A stretch of DNA of 64,000 nucleotides, taken from Flaviramulus basaltis (GTDB lineage Bacteria; Bacteroidota; Bacteroidia; Flavobacteriales; Flavobacteriaceae). The stretch lies in the NCBI RefSeq assembly GCF_900114265.1, contig NZ_FPKV01000003.1, positions 558,001 to 622,000 of the forward strand, read 5' to 3'. The notes under the pieces were generated by a model, which saw nothing but the letters and a program-made list of their open reading frames with translations, was not told the DNA's origin and did no database searches. Each line of letters begins with the position of its first letter. Position 1 is the stretch's first letter. Shown piece by piece: positions 36,165 to 44,728 of the stretch. A program made the position numbers and the translations under genes.

Positions 36165-37508
36165 ATGAATAAAGTTTTAACAAAACAAATTGGAGATATT
36201 TCAAAAGAAGAAGCCATAATTAACCTTTTAAAGAAAGGTATTTGGTTATATTTTTTCTTATTGATTTTTGAAGGTGCTTTACGTAAATGGTTCTTGCCTT
36301 TTCTTGCCACTCCTTTGTTAATTGTTAGAGACCCTGTTGCTTTATGGTTAATATATATATGTTGGAAACATAACATTATCAAAGTAAATTTATATGTTAT
36401 AATTATGACATTTTTGACAATTATATCTGTTAGTACTGCTTTAGTATTGGGTCATGGAAACCTCATGGTTGCAATTTTTGGAGCCCGTATTTTAATAATA
36501 CATTTTCCAGTAATGTTTATCATTGGAAAAGTTTTCAGTTTAGAAGATGTAATTAAAATAGGTAAAGTCTTGTTAATAATAGCTATACCAATGGCTATAC
36601 TTATAGCTCTTCAGTTTTACAGCCCACAATCTGCTTGGGTAAACCGTGGGGTTGGAGGAGATATGGAAGGAGCAGGATTCAGCGGTGCTTTGGGTTATTT
36701 TAGGCCACCAGGAACATTTTCTTTTATTACTGGGAGTGTTATGTTTTTTTGTTTAGTAGGGAGTTTTGTGTTTTATTTTTGGTTATCCAAAGTAAAGATT
36801 AATCGACTGCTTTTAATCGTGGCCACTTTCTCCCTTTTTGCCTCCGTACCACTATCAATTAGTAGAACGTTGCTGTTTACTGTTGGACTTATTTTTATAT
36901 TTGCCTTATTGTCAGTTGCAGGCAAACCTAAGTTCTTTATGAGATTAGTTCTTTTTCTTGTGCTAGGAATTATGGTTTTAACACTTTTAAGTAAAGCATC
37001 TTTTTTTCAAACTGCTACAGAGGCTTTTACCCATCGTTTTGATTCGGCGAGTAATGCTGAGGGAGGTGTTTCTACCTCTTTAATACATCGGACATTTGGT
37101 GGGATGATTTCCGCTATCACAGAATCTTCAGAAGATTTACCTTTTTTTGGATATGGATTGGGTATTGGCACCAATGCTGGTGCTGCATTACTTACTGGAG
37201 AACGAAAGTTTTTAATTGCAGAAGGAGAATGGTTACGTATGGTAGGTGAAATGGGCTTTGTAATAGGGGTGTTGGTGGTGTTGTTAAGAGTTTTGTTTTG
37301 CGCTGATATTACGATGAAAAGTTATATTGGTATGAAATCTGGGAACTTACTACCGTGGTTATTATTGAGTGCTGGATTTTTAATTATCCTAAAAGGCCAA
37401 TGGGCGCAACCTACTGTTTTAGGTTTTAGTACTTTAACGGGGGGACTAATCTTGGCAGCTTTGAATGATAATAGAATTGATGTAAAAAATAATAATGCAG
37501 ATAGTTGA
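36165..37508 (+). CDS. Wzy-type O-antigen/exopolysaccharide polymerase
   Basis: 447 residues with about 10-12 hydrophobic segments. The start GIWLYFFLLIFEGALRKWFLP, a large periplasmic loop near residues 150-190 (YSPQSAWVNRGVGGDMEGAGFSGALGYFRPPG) and SRTLLFTVGLIF are typical of the O-antigen ligase/Wzy superfamily. It would polymerise repeat units in the periplasm. Together with Wzx and Wzc in the same locus it makes the Wzy-dependent pathway. No separate ligase is seen. Confidence 0.82.
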   Translation: MNKVLTKQIGDISKEEAIINLLKKGIWLYFFLLIFEGALRKWFLPFLATPLLIVRDPVALWLIYICWKHNIIKVNLYVIIMTFLTIISVSTALVLGHGNLMVAIFGARILIIHFPVMFIIGKVFSLEDVIKIGKVLLIIAIPMAILIALQFYSPQSAWVNRGVGGDMEGAGFSGALGYFRPPGTFSFITGSVMFFCLVGSFVFYFWLSKVKINRLLLIVATFSLFASVPLSISRTLLFTVGLIFIFALLSVAGKPKFFMRLVLFLVLGIMVLTLLSKASFFQTATEAFTHRFDSASNAEGGVSTSLIHRTFGGMISAITESSEDLPFFGYGLGIGTNAGAALLTGERKFLIAEGEWLRMVGEMGFVIGVLVVLLRVLFCADITMKSYIGMKSGNLLPWLLLSAGFLIILKGQWAQPTVLGFSTLTGGLILAALNDNRIDVKNNNADS

Positions 37509-37514
37509 GGAAAT

Positions 37515-38651
37515 ATGAAAATAATTTTAATAGGTAATTATTCCTTAGATAAACAAGAAAGTATGAAGCGATTTACTTTTATGTTAAATGATGGATTTAA
37601 TAAAAAAGGTATTGAAACTGAAATTTGGGAGCCTATTGTTTTTTTTGCTTTTATGTTTAAAAACTCAACCTCAGGTAGTGGTAAATGGTTGGGCTATGTT
37701 GATAAATGGTTACTTTTTCCTATAATATTAAAGTTTCGATTATTTAAAAAAAAATATAAAGACAAAAGTACTAGATTTCATATATGTGACCATTCTAATG
37801 CTGCATATTTAAAATTTTTGCCTCAGGATAGAGTAGTAATAACTTGCCATGATGTATTAGCAATTAGAGGAGCTTTGGGGTATACTGATGCATATTGTCC
37901 TGCTTCTGGAATGGGGAAAATTCTTCAAAAATGGATACTTAATAACTTAAAAAAGGCAAATAGATTAGCAGCTGTATCGCATTTTACATTAAATCAGTTA
38001 AAAGACTTAATTGATTCTAACGTTGAAAAAACAAAAAATTGGGTAGTGATTCATAATGCATTTAATGCAGAATTTGAACCTTTAAACGTATTAAAATCTA
38101 AAAACTTATTGCAAGAGATGGGTGTAGATACAAACATACCTTATGTCTTACATGTTGGTTCTGCATTAGAACGAAAAAACCGCAAGCTATTGTTATATAT
38201 GATAGATAAATTAGGTAGTAATTGGAATGGTAAAATATGCTTTGCAGGAAAATCAATGGATTCAAAGCTAGTAGATTTGGCAAAAAAATTAGATTTAGAA
38301 GATAGAGTTATCTCAGTAATTAGACCAACTCATGAAGGTTTATTAGCCTTATATAGCTCCGCAGAAGCATTTATTTTTCCTTCATTATCAGAAGGCTTTG
38401 GATGGCCTTTAATTGAAGCACAGGCATGCGGTGCTCCTGTTATAGCAAGTAGTTTTGAGCCTATGCCAGAAGTAAGTAACAATACAGCCATTCATGTACA
38501 CCCTGAAGATGCAGAAGGCTTTGCAAAAGCCTTTTTATCTTTGAGAAACACTAATATCAGAGATAATATAATTGAGTCTGGATTTAAAAATATTGAACGT
38601 TTCCGAGTAGAAAAGATGATTGTCGATTATATAGGATTACACCAAAATTAA
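37515..38651 (+). CDS. Family 4 glycosyltransferase
   Basis: 378 residues, 6 bases after wzy. The GT-B C-terminal half has VLHVGSALERKNRKLLLYMIDKLG, KICFAGKSMDSKLVDLAKKL and PSLSEGFGWPLIEAQACGAPVIASSFEPMPEVSNN, with the E-x7-E motif (EGFGWPLIE). ITCHDVLAIRGALGYTD in the middle is an HD-type acceptor-side motif. The product and linkage are unknown, but it is a soluble cytoplasmic enzyme. Confidence 0.88.
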   Translation: MKIILIGNYSLDKQESMKRFTFMLNDGFNKKGIETEIWEPIVFFAFMFKNSTSGSGKWLGYVDKWLLFPIILKFRLFKKKYKDKSTRFHICDHSNAAYLKFLPQDRVVITCHDVLAIRGALGYTDAYCPASGMGKILQKWILNNLKKANRLAAVSHFTLNQLKDLIDSNVEKTKNWVVIHNAFNAEFEPLNVLKSKNLLQEMGVDTNIPYVLHVGSALERKNRKLLLYMIDKLGSNWNGKICFAGKSMDSKLVDLAKKLDLEDRVISVIRPTHEGLLALYSSAEAFIFPSLSEGFGWPLIEAQACGAPVIASSFEPMPEVSNNTAIHVHPEDAEGFAKAFLSLRNTNIRDNIIESGFKNIERFRVEKMIVDYIGLHQN

Positions 38652-38672
38652 AACTTATAATAATTATTTTAA

Positions 38673-39335
38673 ATGATTTTAAAGCTATTAACATTCTTTT
38701 TTCCTTGGTTCTTAAGAAGAAGACTTCTTAATAAATTTTTTGGCTATAAAATAAATGCTAATGCCAAAATAGGCATGTCTTGGATTTTTCCTAAGGATTT
38801 AATAATGGAGAGCGGTTCACGTATTGGACATTTTAATATCGCTATTCATTTAGATTGTATAAAAATGGGTATGAATTCTAAAATAGGGCGAAGTAATTGG
38901 ATTACAGGTTTCCCAACAAGTACCAAATCCAAACATTTTACACACCAACCCCAACGTAAACCCATTTTAGTAGTAGGTGCATATTCAGCAATTACAAAAA
39001 ATCATCATTTTGATTGTACAAATACTATTACTATAGGAGAATTTTCAACAATTGCAGGTTATAGCTCTCAATTTTTAACACATTCTATTGATGTATTTGA
39101 AAATAGGCAGAGTAGTGCACCTATAATAATAGGTGATTACACTTTTGTGAGTACCAATGTAGTAGTTTTAGGTGGATCTAGTTTACCATCTTATTCTGTT
39201 TTAGGAGCTAAAGCTTTATTAAATAAAGTATTTAAGAAAGACTGGACACTTTATGGAGGTGTTCCAGCCAAGGCTATACAGGACATTGATAAAAGTGCAA
39301 AATATTTTTCAAGAACTAACGGTTTTGTGTATTAA
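38673..39335 (+). CDS. Hexapeptide-repeat acyltransferase
   Basis: 220 residues, larger than the acyltransferases at 29873 and 40567. Hexapeptide repeats cover residues 30-200, including MNSKIGRSNWITGFP, IGEFSTIAGYSSQFLTHSIDVFENRQ (catalytic His likely in the HS pair), IIGDYTFVSTNVVVLGGSSLPSYSVLGAKALLNK and YGGVPAKAI. The short N-terminal helix is hydrophobic. It probably acylates a sugar or lipid-linked intermediate. The gap to the next gene is 2 bases. Confidence 0.78.
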   Translation: MILKLLTFFFPWFLRRRLLNKFFGYKINANAKIGMSWIFPKDLIMESGSRIGHFNIAIHLDCIKMGMNSKIGRSNWITGFPTSTKSKHFTHQPQRKPILVVGAYSAITKNHHFDCTNTITIGEFSTIAGYSSQFLTHSIDVFENRQSSAPIIIGDYTFVSTNVVVLGGSSLPSYSVLGAKALLNKVFKKDWTLYGGVPAKAIQDIDKSAKYFSRTNGFVY

Positions 39336-39337
39336 TT

Positions 39338-40546
39338 ATGAAGGAATCAAAAAAAATACTCAGAGTTATTTCAAGTATGAATCCTAAAGGAGGCGGACCA
39401 TGTCAAGGCATTAGAAATTCTATTCCAGAACTACAAAAATTAGGTATACAGAATGATGTAGTTTGCTTGGATGCTTCAGATTCAGATTATTTAGAAAAAG
39501 ATGATTTCAATATTTATGCTATTGGTACGTCAAAGGGACCTTGGGCCTACAACGAAAATTTAATACCTTGGTTGGTAGAAAATGCTCTAAACTATAAAGC
39601 AATAATTATTCATGGTTTATGGCAGTTTAATAGTTATGCCGTTTATAAAGCAGTAAAAACGCTTAAATCTAAAAAGAACAAAGCAATACCTTATTATGTC
39701 ATGCCACACGGAATGTTAGATCCCTATTTTCAAAAAGCACCAGAAAGGCGAATAAAGGCAATAAGAAACTGGTTGTTTTGGAAGTTTATAGAAGGTAAGG
39801 TGGTGAATAATGCTAATGGCATATTGTTTACTTGTGAAGAAGAATTGTTATTGGCTAGAGAGACATTTATACCTTATAAACCTAATAAAGAGCTTAATGT
39901 AGGGTATGGTATTTTAGAACCACCAAAAGTTACAATACAAATTCAAAAGGCATTTGAAAACACTTGTCCTGAAGTTTATGGAAAACCGTTTTTACTATTT
40001 CTTAGCCGTATTCATCATAAAAAAGGGGTTGATATTTTGCTAAAAGCCTATTACCAATGGGTTAGCACATCAAACATTAAAGACCCCATTAAATTGGTAA
40101 TAGCAGGCCCTGGGCTAGAAAGTAATTATGGGAAAGAATTATTAGAATTTATAAACTCCAAGCCTATTTTAAAAGACCATATTTTCTTTACAGGTATGCT
40201 TTCTGGAGACTCAAAATGGGGAGCTTTTTATGCTAGTGAAGCTTTTATTCTTAACAGCCATCAAGAAAACTTTGGAATTTCAATTGTTGAATCGTTAGCT
40301 TGTGGTAAACCTGTATTAATTTCAAATAAAGTGAATATTTGGAGAGAGATAAAAGAAGGTCATGCTGGTTTTGTTGAAGATGATACGTTATCTGGAACAC
40401 TAAATTTATTTAAAAACTGGGAAGAATTAAACTCTTTAAATAAAGTAAAGATGCGAGAGAATGCAAAAAAAATATTTAAAAAATTTTATGCCATCAATCC
40501 AGCAGCAAACCGTTTAAAAGAGGCTGTAATTGATGAAATCGACTAA
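39338..40546 (+). CDS. Family 4 glycosyltransferase
   Basis: 402 residues. It starts ILRVISSMNPKGGGPCQGIRN, then IHGLWQFNSYAVYKAV, MPHGMLDPYFQ and, in the C-terminal half, LFLSRIHHKKGVDILLKAY, LVIAGPGLESNYG and NSHQENFGISIVESLACGKPVLIS with the E-x7-E motif. HGMLDPYF is seen in many capsular and colanic-acid GT4 enzymes. It is 2 bases after the acyltransferase and 20 before the WcaF-like gene, consistent with translational coupling. Confidence 0.88.
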   Translation: MKESKKILRVISSMNPKGGGPCQGIRNSIPELQKLGIQNDVVCLDASDSDYLEKDDFNIYAIGTSKGPWAYNENLIPWLVENALNYKAIIIHGLWQFNSYAVYKAVKTLKSKKNKAIPYYVMPHGMLDPYFQKAPERRIKAIRNWLFWKFIEGKVVNNANGILFTCEEELLLARETFIPYKPNKELNVGYGILEPPKVTIQIQKAFENTCPEVYGKPFLLFLSRIHHKKGVDILLKAYYQWVSTSNIKDPIKLVIAGPGLESNYGKELLEFINSKPILKDHIFFTGMLSGDSKWGAFYASEAFILNSHQENFGISIVESLACGKPVLISNKVNIWREIKEGHAGFVEDDTLSGTLNLFKNWEELNSLNKVKMRENAKKIFKKFYAINPAANRLKEAVIDEID

Positions 40547-40566
40547 TATAGATTAAAAAGAAAAGT

Positions 40567-41121
40567 ATGACAAACACAGATACAATTAAAGGTCCTTCAT
40601 TTAGTCTAAAAAATCGATTAACTAGATTGGTTTGGAATGTTGTTTATGCATGTTTTTTTCGTTTCACACCAAATCCAATGCATTCTTGGCGGGCTTTTAT
40701 TTTACGACTATTTGGAGCAAAGATAGGAAAGGGGGTACATGTATATCCTAAGGTGAAAATTTGGGGACCTTGGAATTTAGTTTTAGATGATGAATGTGGT
40801 ATTGCAAACGGTGTAACTCTATATTCACAAGGACTAATAACTATAGGGAAACGTACAGTAATTTCTCAAGGTGCTCATCTTGTAGCAGGAACCCACGATT
40901 ATACTAAATTAGGTTTTCCATTATTTACAAAATCAATTATTATTGGTGATAATGTGTGGTTAGCAGCTGAAGCATTTATACATCCTGGTATAAAAATAGG
41001 AAATGGTGCGGTTATAGGTGCTCGTTCTGTAGTTACTAAAAACCAACCTGAGTGGATGGTGTGTTCAGGACATCCATGTATACCTATTAAAAAAAGAGTT
41101 TTAGAAGGACTAAAAAAATAA
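40567..41121 (+). CDS. WcaF-like colanic-acid-type acetyltransferase
   Basis: 184 residues, the WcaF length. SWRAFILRLFGAKIGKGVHVYPKVKIWGPWNLVLDD is a WcaF-style N-terminal half. IGKRTVISQGAHLVAGTHDYTKLGFPLF carries the active-site His and IIGDNVWLAAEAFIHPGIKIGNGAVIGARSVVTK completes the hexapeptide beta-helix. WcaF-like proteins O-acetylate fucose or another sugar in colanic acid. GDP-fucose genes are present at 51348, so fucose is a plausible acceptor. Confidence 0.85.
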   Translation: MTNTDTIKGPSFSLKNRLTRLVWNVVYACFFRFTPNPMHSWRAFILRLFGAKIGKGVHVYPKVKIWGPWNLVLDDECGIANGVTLYSQGLITIGKRTVISQGAHLVAGTHDYTKLGFPLFTKSIIIGDNVWLAAEAFIHPGIKIGNGAVIGARSVVTKNQPEWMVCSGHPCIPIKKRVLEGLKK

Positions 41122-41137
41122 AAAAAGAAATAATATT

Positions 41138-41947
41138 ATGATTTCAATTGTTATTCTAACAAAAAATGAAGAGAAAGATTTGCCAATATCTTTAAGTTCT
41201 GTAGATTGGAGTGATGATGTTCATATTCTTGATTCAGGTAGTACCGATAAAACGTTAGAAATTGCAGAGCAATATGGAGCCAAAATAACCTATAACGCAT
41301 TTAAAAGTTTTGGAGAACAACGTAATTACGCTTTAGATGAATTAAATATTATTAATGATTGGATTTTATTTTTGGATGCAGATGAGGTTGTTACAGATGC
41401 ATTTAGAAAGGCTATTTTTGAAGCGGTATCAAAAGTAGATAATAATGTTGCAGGGTATTATTGTTGTTGGAAAATGATGTTGGAAAATACCTGGTTAAAA
41501 CATTGTGATAATTTTCCAAAATGGCAATTTAGATTAATGAAAAAGGGTATGGCCAGATTTACAGATTTTGGTCATGGACAAAAAGAAAGTGATGTAAAAG
41601 GGTATATAAAATATTTAAAAGAACCTTATTTACATTATGGGTTTTCCAAAGGATGGACACAATGGATTAATAGGCATAATAAGTATTCAAGCCAAGAAGC
41701 AATAGCTCGCGTACAAAACAAGCCACCTTTTAAACATGTTTTATCAAAAAATTCTAGTATTAGGAATCCAGCACTTAAATCATGGCTTTGTAAATTACCT
41801 GGTTGGCCCTTTATACGTTTTTTTCAAGCATATATATTAAGTTTAGGATTTTTAGAAGGTATTCCAGGTTTTATTTATTGTATTAATATGGCTTATTATG
41901 AGTTTTTAATACAAATTAAAATTCGTGAACATAAAAAAAATTTATAA
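41138..41947 (+). CDS. Family 2 glycosyltransferase, WaaE-like
   Basis: 269 residues. ISIVILTKNEEKDLPISLSSVDW, VHILDSGSTDKTLEIAEQYGA and the metal site LFLDADEVVTDAF form the GT-A core. The C-terminal section has LHYGFSKGWTQWINRHNKYSSQEA and a hydrophobic end FFQAYILSLGFLEGIPGFIY, as in WaaE/KdtX. It is a distant paralogue of the gene at 5883. In this locus it should build the exopolysaccharide rather than LPS core. Confidence 0.84.
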   Translation: MISIVILTKNEEKDLPISLSSVDWSDDVHILDSGSTDKTLEIAEQYGAKITYNAFKSFGEQRNYALDELNIINDWILFLDADEVVTDAFRKAIFEAVSKVDNNVAGYYCCWKMMLENTWLKHCDNFPKWQFRLMKKGMARFTDFGHGQKESDVKGYIKYLKEPYLHYGFSKGWTQWINRHNKYSSQEAIARVQNKPPFKHVLSKNSSIRNPALKSWLCKLPGWPFIRFFQAYILSLGFLEGIPGFIYCINMAYYEFLIQIKIREHKKNL

Positions 41948-41983
41948 TATTATTTTTATAAAACTTAACAAAATTATTACTTA

Positions 41984-42388
41984 ATGCGTTTTAACATATA
42001 TAGTATATTTATGGTATTTGGACTACTTATAATGTTTTATTTTAGTTGGATTTCTAGTCCTAGACTTTCCTTAAATGTACTAGTACCTAATTGGATTGCT
42101 AACTGGGCAGATAAACATGAAAACGATAATTTAAGAACTGCTATACCTATGATATTTACAGGTGTTTTTACAGGAATAGGTGTTTTAAGTAAAAATGCTT
42201 CAAAGAAATGGTGGTTTTTATCTTGGTTTTTACTTGCTTTATTCGTTTTTATTGCAGAAATAGGCCAGTTATTATTACCACTTAGATCTTTTGATTGGAA
42301 AGATGTGTATTGGGGAGGTATAGGATCAGGTGGTGGTTTGTTATTTGTATACTTTGTAAATCTTATGGTTAATAATATTAAAAAATAA
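41984..42388 (+). CDS. VanZ-like membrane protein
   Basis: 134 residues with about four hydrophobic segments (6-23, 55-70, 80-97, 110-128). LFVFIAEIGQLLLPLRSFDWKDVYWGGIGSGGG is a VanZ-family-like core, with the conserved E-x-x-Q before the DWKD. VanZ proteins are found in many envelope loci and their function is poorly understood. It is 3 bases before the WcaI-like gene, so it is probably co-translated with it. Confidence 0.72.
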   Translation: MRFNIYSIFMVFGLLIMFYFSWISSPRLSLNVLVPNWIANWADKHENDNLRTAIPMIFTGVFTGIGVLSKNASKKWWFLSWFLLALFVFIAEIGQLLLPLRSFDWKDVYWGGIGSGGGLLFVYFVNLMVNNIKK

Positions 42389-42391
42389 TAT

Positions 42392-43645
42392 ATGCCAAAT
42401 TCTATAAAACGTGTATTGCTAATAGGTTACAATTTTTCACCAGAACCTACTGGAATTGGCAAATATAGTGGTGAAATGATTACTTGGTTAGCAAAAAAAG
42501 GGTATCATTGTGTTGTGGTAACCACTTACCCTTATTACCCGTATTGGAAAGTACAAGAGCCATACTATAAAAAGCGATTTTGGTATTTAAAAGAAATTGA
42601 GAATTTTGATTCAGGTGGTAAAATAACAGTGTATCGCTGCCCTATGTATGTTCCTAAAGTTCCTTCAGGAAAAAAACGTATGTTATTGGATGTTTCTTTT
42701 ATGGCTTCAGCATTTTTTCAATTAATTAAGTTACTATTTCAAAAAAAATGTGATGCAGTTATTACTATAGTGCCATCGTTTCAATTTGGTTTACTTGGGT
42801 ATTTTTATAAAATTTTTAAGGGAGCTAAAACAGTATATCATATTCAAGATTTACAAATAGAAGCCGCACAAGATTTAAACATGATTTCTTCTAAAAAAGT
42901 GTTAAACATCTTATATAAAGTAGAAAAGTTTATTTTTAAAAAGACAGATGTTATTAGTACTATTTCTGAAAAAATGGTTTCAAAAATTGAGGAAAAATCA
43001 AATAAAGAAGTCGTGTTATTTCCTAATTGGTCCGATACTGAGTTTTTTAAGCCACTGGATAATAAAGCCGCTTTAAAAATAGAATTTGGTTTTGCGTCAA
43101 CAGATAAAATAATATTATATTCTGGAGCCATTGGTGAAAAACAAGGATTGGAATCTATTATTTACGCGGCAGAGACCTTCAAAGATAAACCGAGTTTTAA
43201 ATTTATTATTTGTGGTACGGGACCATATAAAGAGAAGCTACAAAATCTAGCTAAAAGTTTAGACTTAGAAAATGTTCTTTTTTTTCCCTTACAACCTTTT
43301 GAGAAATTTAATCAGTTTTTAAATATAGCAGATCTACATTTGGTAATCCAAAAGGCAAAGGCAAGCGATTTGGTAATGCCTTCAAAACTAACAACTATAC
43401 TCTCGGTAGGTGGTTTGGCACTTATAACGGCTAATGCTGATTCAGGATTACATGTGCTAACAAGCAAGTATAATATGGGTATATTGGTTAAAGCAGAAAA
43501 TCAAAAAGCTTTAAATGAAGGTATAGAAGAAGCCTTAACAACAGACGAGCATTTAACAATAATGAAAAATGCTCGTGATTATGCTAAAAATTATTTAGAT
43601 ATTAATAATGTAATGAAAAGTTTTGAAAATATAATTTTTGAATAA
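42392..43645 (+). CDS. WcaI-like family 4 glycosyltransferase
   Basis: 417 residues. The N-terminus VLLIGYNFSPEPTGIGKYSGEMITWLAKKGYHCVVVTTYPYYP is the typical WcaI/colanic-acid fucosyltransferase-like start. ITIVPSFQFGLLGYFY, IILYSGAIGEKQGLESII and LVMPSKLTTILSVGGLALITA follow. GDP-fucose can be made by gmd/fcl in the window, so a fucosyl donor is plausible. The gene ends 62 bases before the last gene of the locus. Confidence 0.87.
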   Translation: MPNSIKRVLLIGYNFSPEPTGIGKYSGEMITWLAKKGYHCVVVTTYPYYPYWKVQEPYYKKRFWYLKEIENFDSGGKITVYRCPMYVPKVPSGKKRMLLDVSFMASAFFQLIKLLFQKKCDAVITIVPSFQFGLLGYFYKIFKGAKTVYHIQDLQIEAAQDLNMISSKKVLNILYKVEKFIFKKTDVISTISEKMVSKIEEKSNKEVVLFPNWSDTEFFKPLDNKAALKIEFGFASTDKIILYSGAIGEKQGLESIIYAAETFKDKPSFKFIICGTGPYKEKLQNLAKSLDLENVLFFPLQPFEKFNQFLNIADLHLVIQKAKASDLVMPSKLTTILSVGGLALITANADSGLHVLTSKYNMGILVKAENQKALNEGIEEALTTDEHLTIMKNARDYAKNYLDINNVMKSFENIIFE

Positions 43646-43707
43646 GATAGAAAGATTCACAAATTATAAACACAATGTAAATATAATAACTAACCCATTT
43701 TAAAGAT

Positions 43708-44712
43708 ATGAATACATTGACCACAGTTGTAAAACCAGGATTTTTTCGAATTATTTTAGCTTTAATTGTTGTTTTTTACCACATTACAAAATATGTTTTC
43801 ATCGGCTCATTTGCTGTATATGTATTTTTTATATTGAGTGGTTATTGGGTGACTAAAATGTATGTAGAAAAATATTCCAAAGAAGAAAATGAATTCAGTA
43901 CATTTTATATTTCTAGAATTTTAAGAATTTATCCATTATATCTTTTTGTTTCTTTGATAACATATTTTTTTAAAATAAGTTTGGATGGTTCTTTTGTTGA
44001 AAACATAATAAATTATTCCTATTCTGACTGGTTAAGTTTGATTACTTTGTTTGGTTTTAATAATAAAGGATTGCTATTGACTCCAGCTTGGTCACTTGAT
44101 ATTGAATTACAGTTTTATTTAATAGCTCCATTTTTAATTTATTTGTGTAAAAACAAATATAGAATTACTCAGATTTTTATCGTTTCTTTATTAATATTAG
44201 TTTTTATCAAAATTTACCCTCAATTACTATTTAATATTGAGATGTTATTTTCATTTCTACCTTATTTTGTAATAGGTATGCTTATATTTTACATGAAACC
44301 AGTTGTATCTAATAGATTAAGTATTGTTGGTTTAATTTTATTTTTTGTTGTGATACTAGTACATTATGTAGTTCCAAACTTAAAAAGATTAGCCTTAGAT
44401 GATGGAAGCTTTTATTTAAGCATTCTTAACATGTTGCTTCCTATTTTGCTCATCCCATTTGTGATAAAAAATTTAAAAGTAAAGAGTAATAAATTTGATC
44501 GTTATTTAGGTAACTTGTCCTATACTATTTATTTATTTCATTGGACATTAATAATACCTTATTCTTATTATTTTGGAGGATTAAGCTTTAATAACAGGAT
44601 TCCATACGCTATTCTCTATCTCATTGCTACAATAATAGGCGCTATAATTATTAATCGTTTTTTTGAGCAACCAATAGAGAATTTTAGAATTAAAATTTCA
44701 TCTAAAAAATAA
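43708..44712 (+). CDS. Acyltransferase-3 family membrane protein
   Basis: 334 residues with about 10 membrane segments. It starts PGFFRIILALIVVFYHITKYVFIGSFAVYVFFILSGYWVTK; H in FYH and the R of RILRIYPLYLF are the active-site features of the acyltransferase-3 family. These enzymes O-acylate sugars on exported glycans using cytoplasmic acyl donors. It is the last gene of the polysaccharide locus and ends in the bidirectional hairpin at 44693. Confidence 0.88.
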   Translation: MNTLTTVVKPGFFRIILALIVVFYHITKYVFIGSFAVYVFFILSGYWVTKMYVEKYSKEENEFSTFYISRILRIYPLYLFVSLITYFFKISLDGSFVENIINYSYSDWLSLITLFGFNNKGLLLTPAWSLDIELQFYLIAPFLIYLCKNKYRITQIFIVSLLILVFIKIYPQLLFNIEMLFSFLPYFVIGMLIFYMKPVVSNRLSIVGLILFFVVILVHYVVPNLKRLALDDGSFYLSILNMLLPILLIPFVIKNLKVKSNKFDRYLGNLSYTIYLFHWTLIIPYSYYFGGLSFNNRIPYAILYLIATIIGAIIINRFFEQPIENFRIKISSKK

Positions 44713-44728
44713 ATTTTAGATGAAATTT
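44693..44728. terminator. Bidirectional terminator at the end of the exopolysaccharide locus
   Basis: A perfect 15-bp stem (44693-44707 with 44714-44728) has a 6-base loop that contains the acyltransferase TAA stop. T-rich runs flank it. It lies between the convergent ends at 44712 and 44727 and would stop transcription from both sides. Confidence 0.85.
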
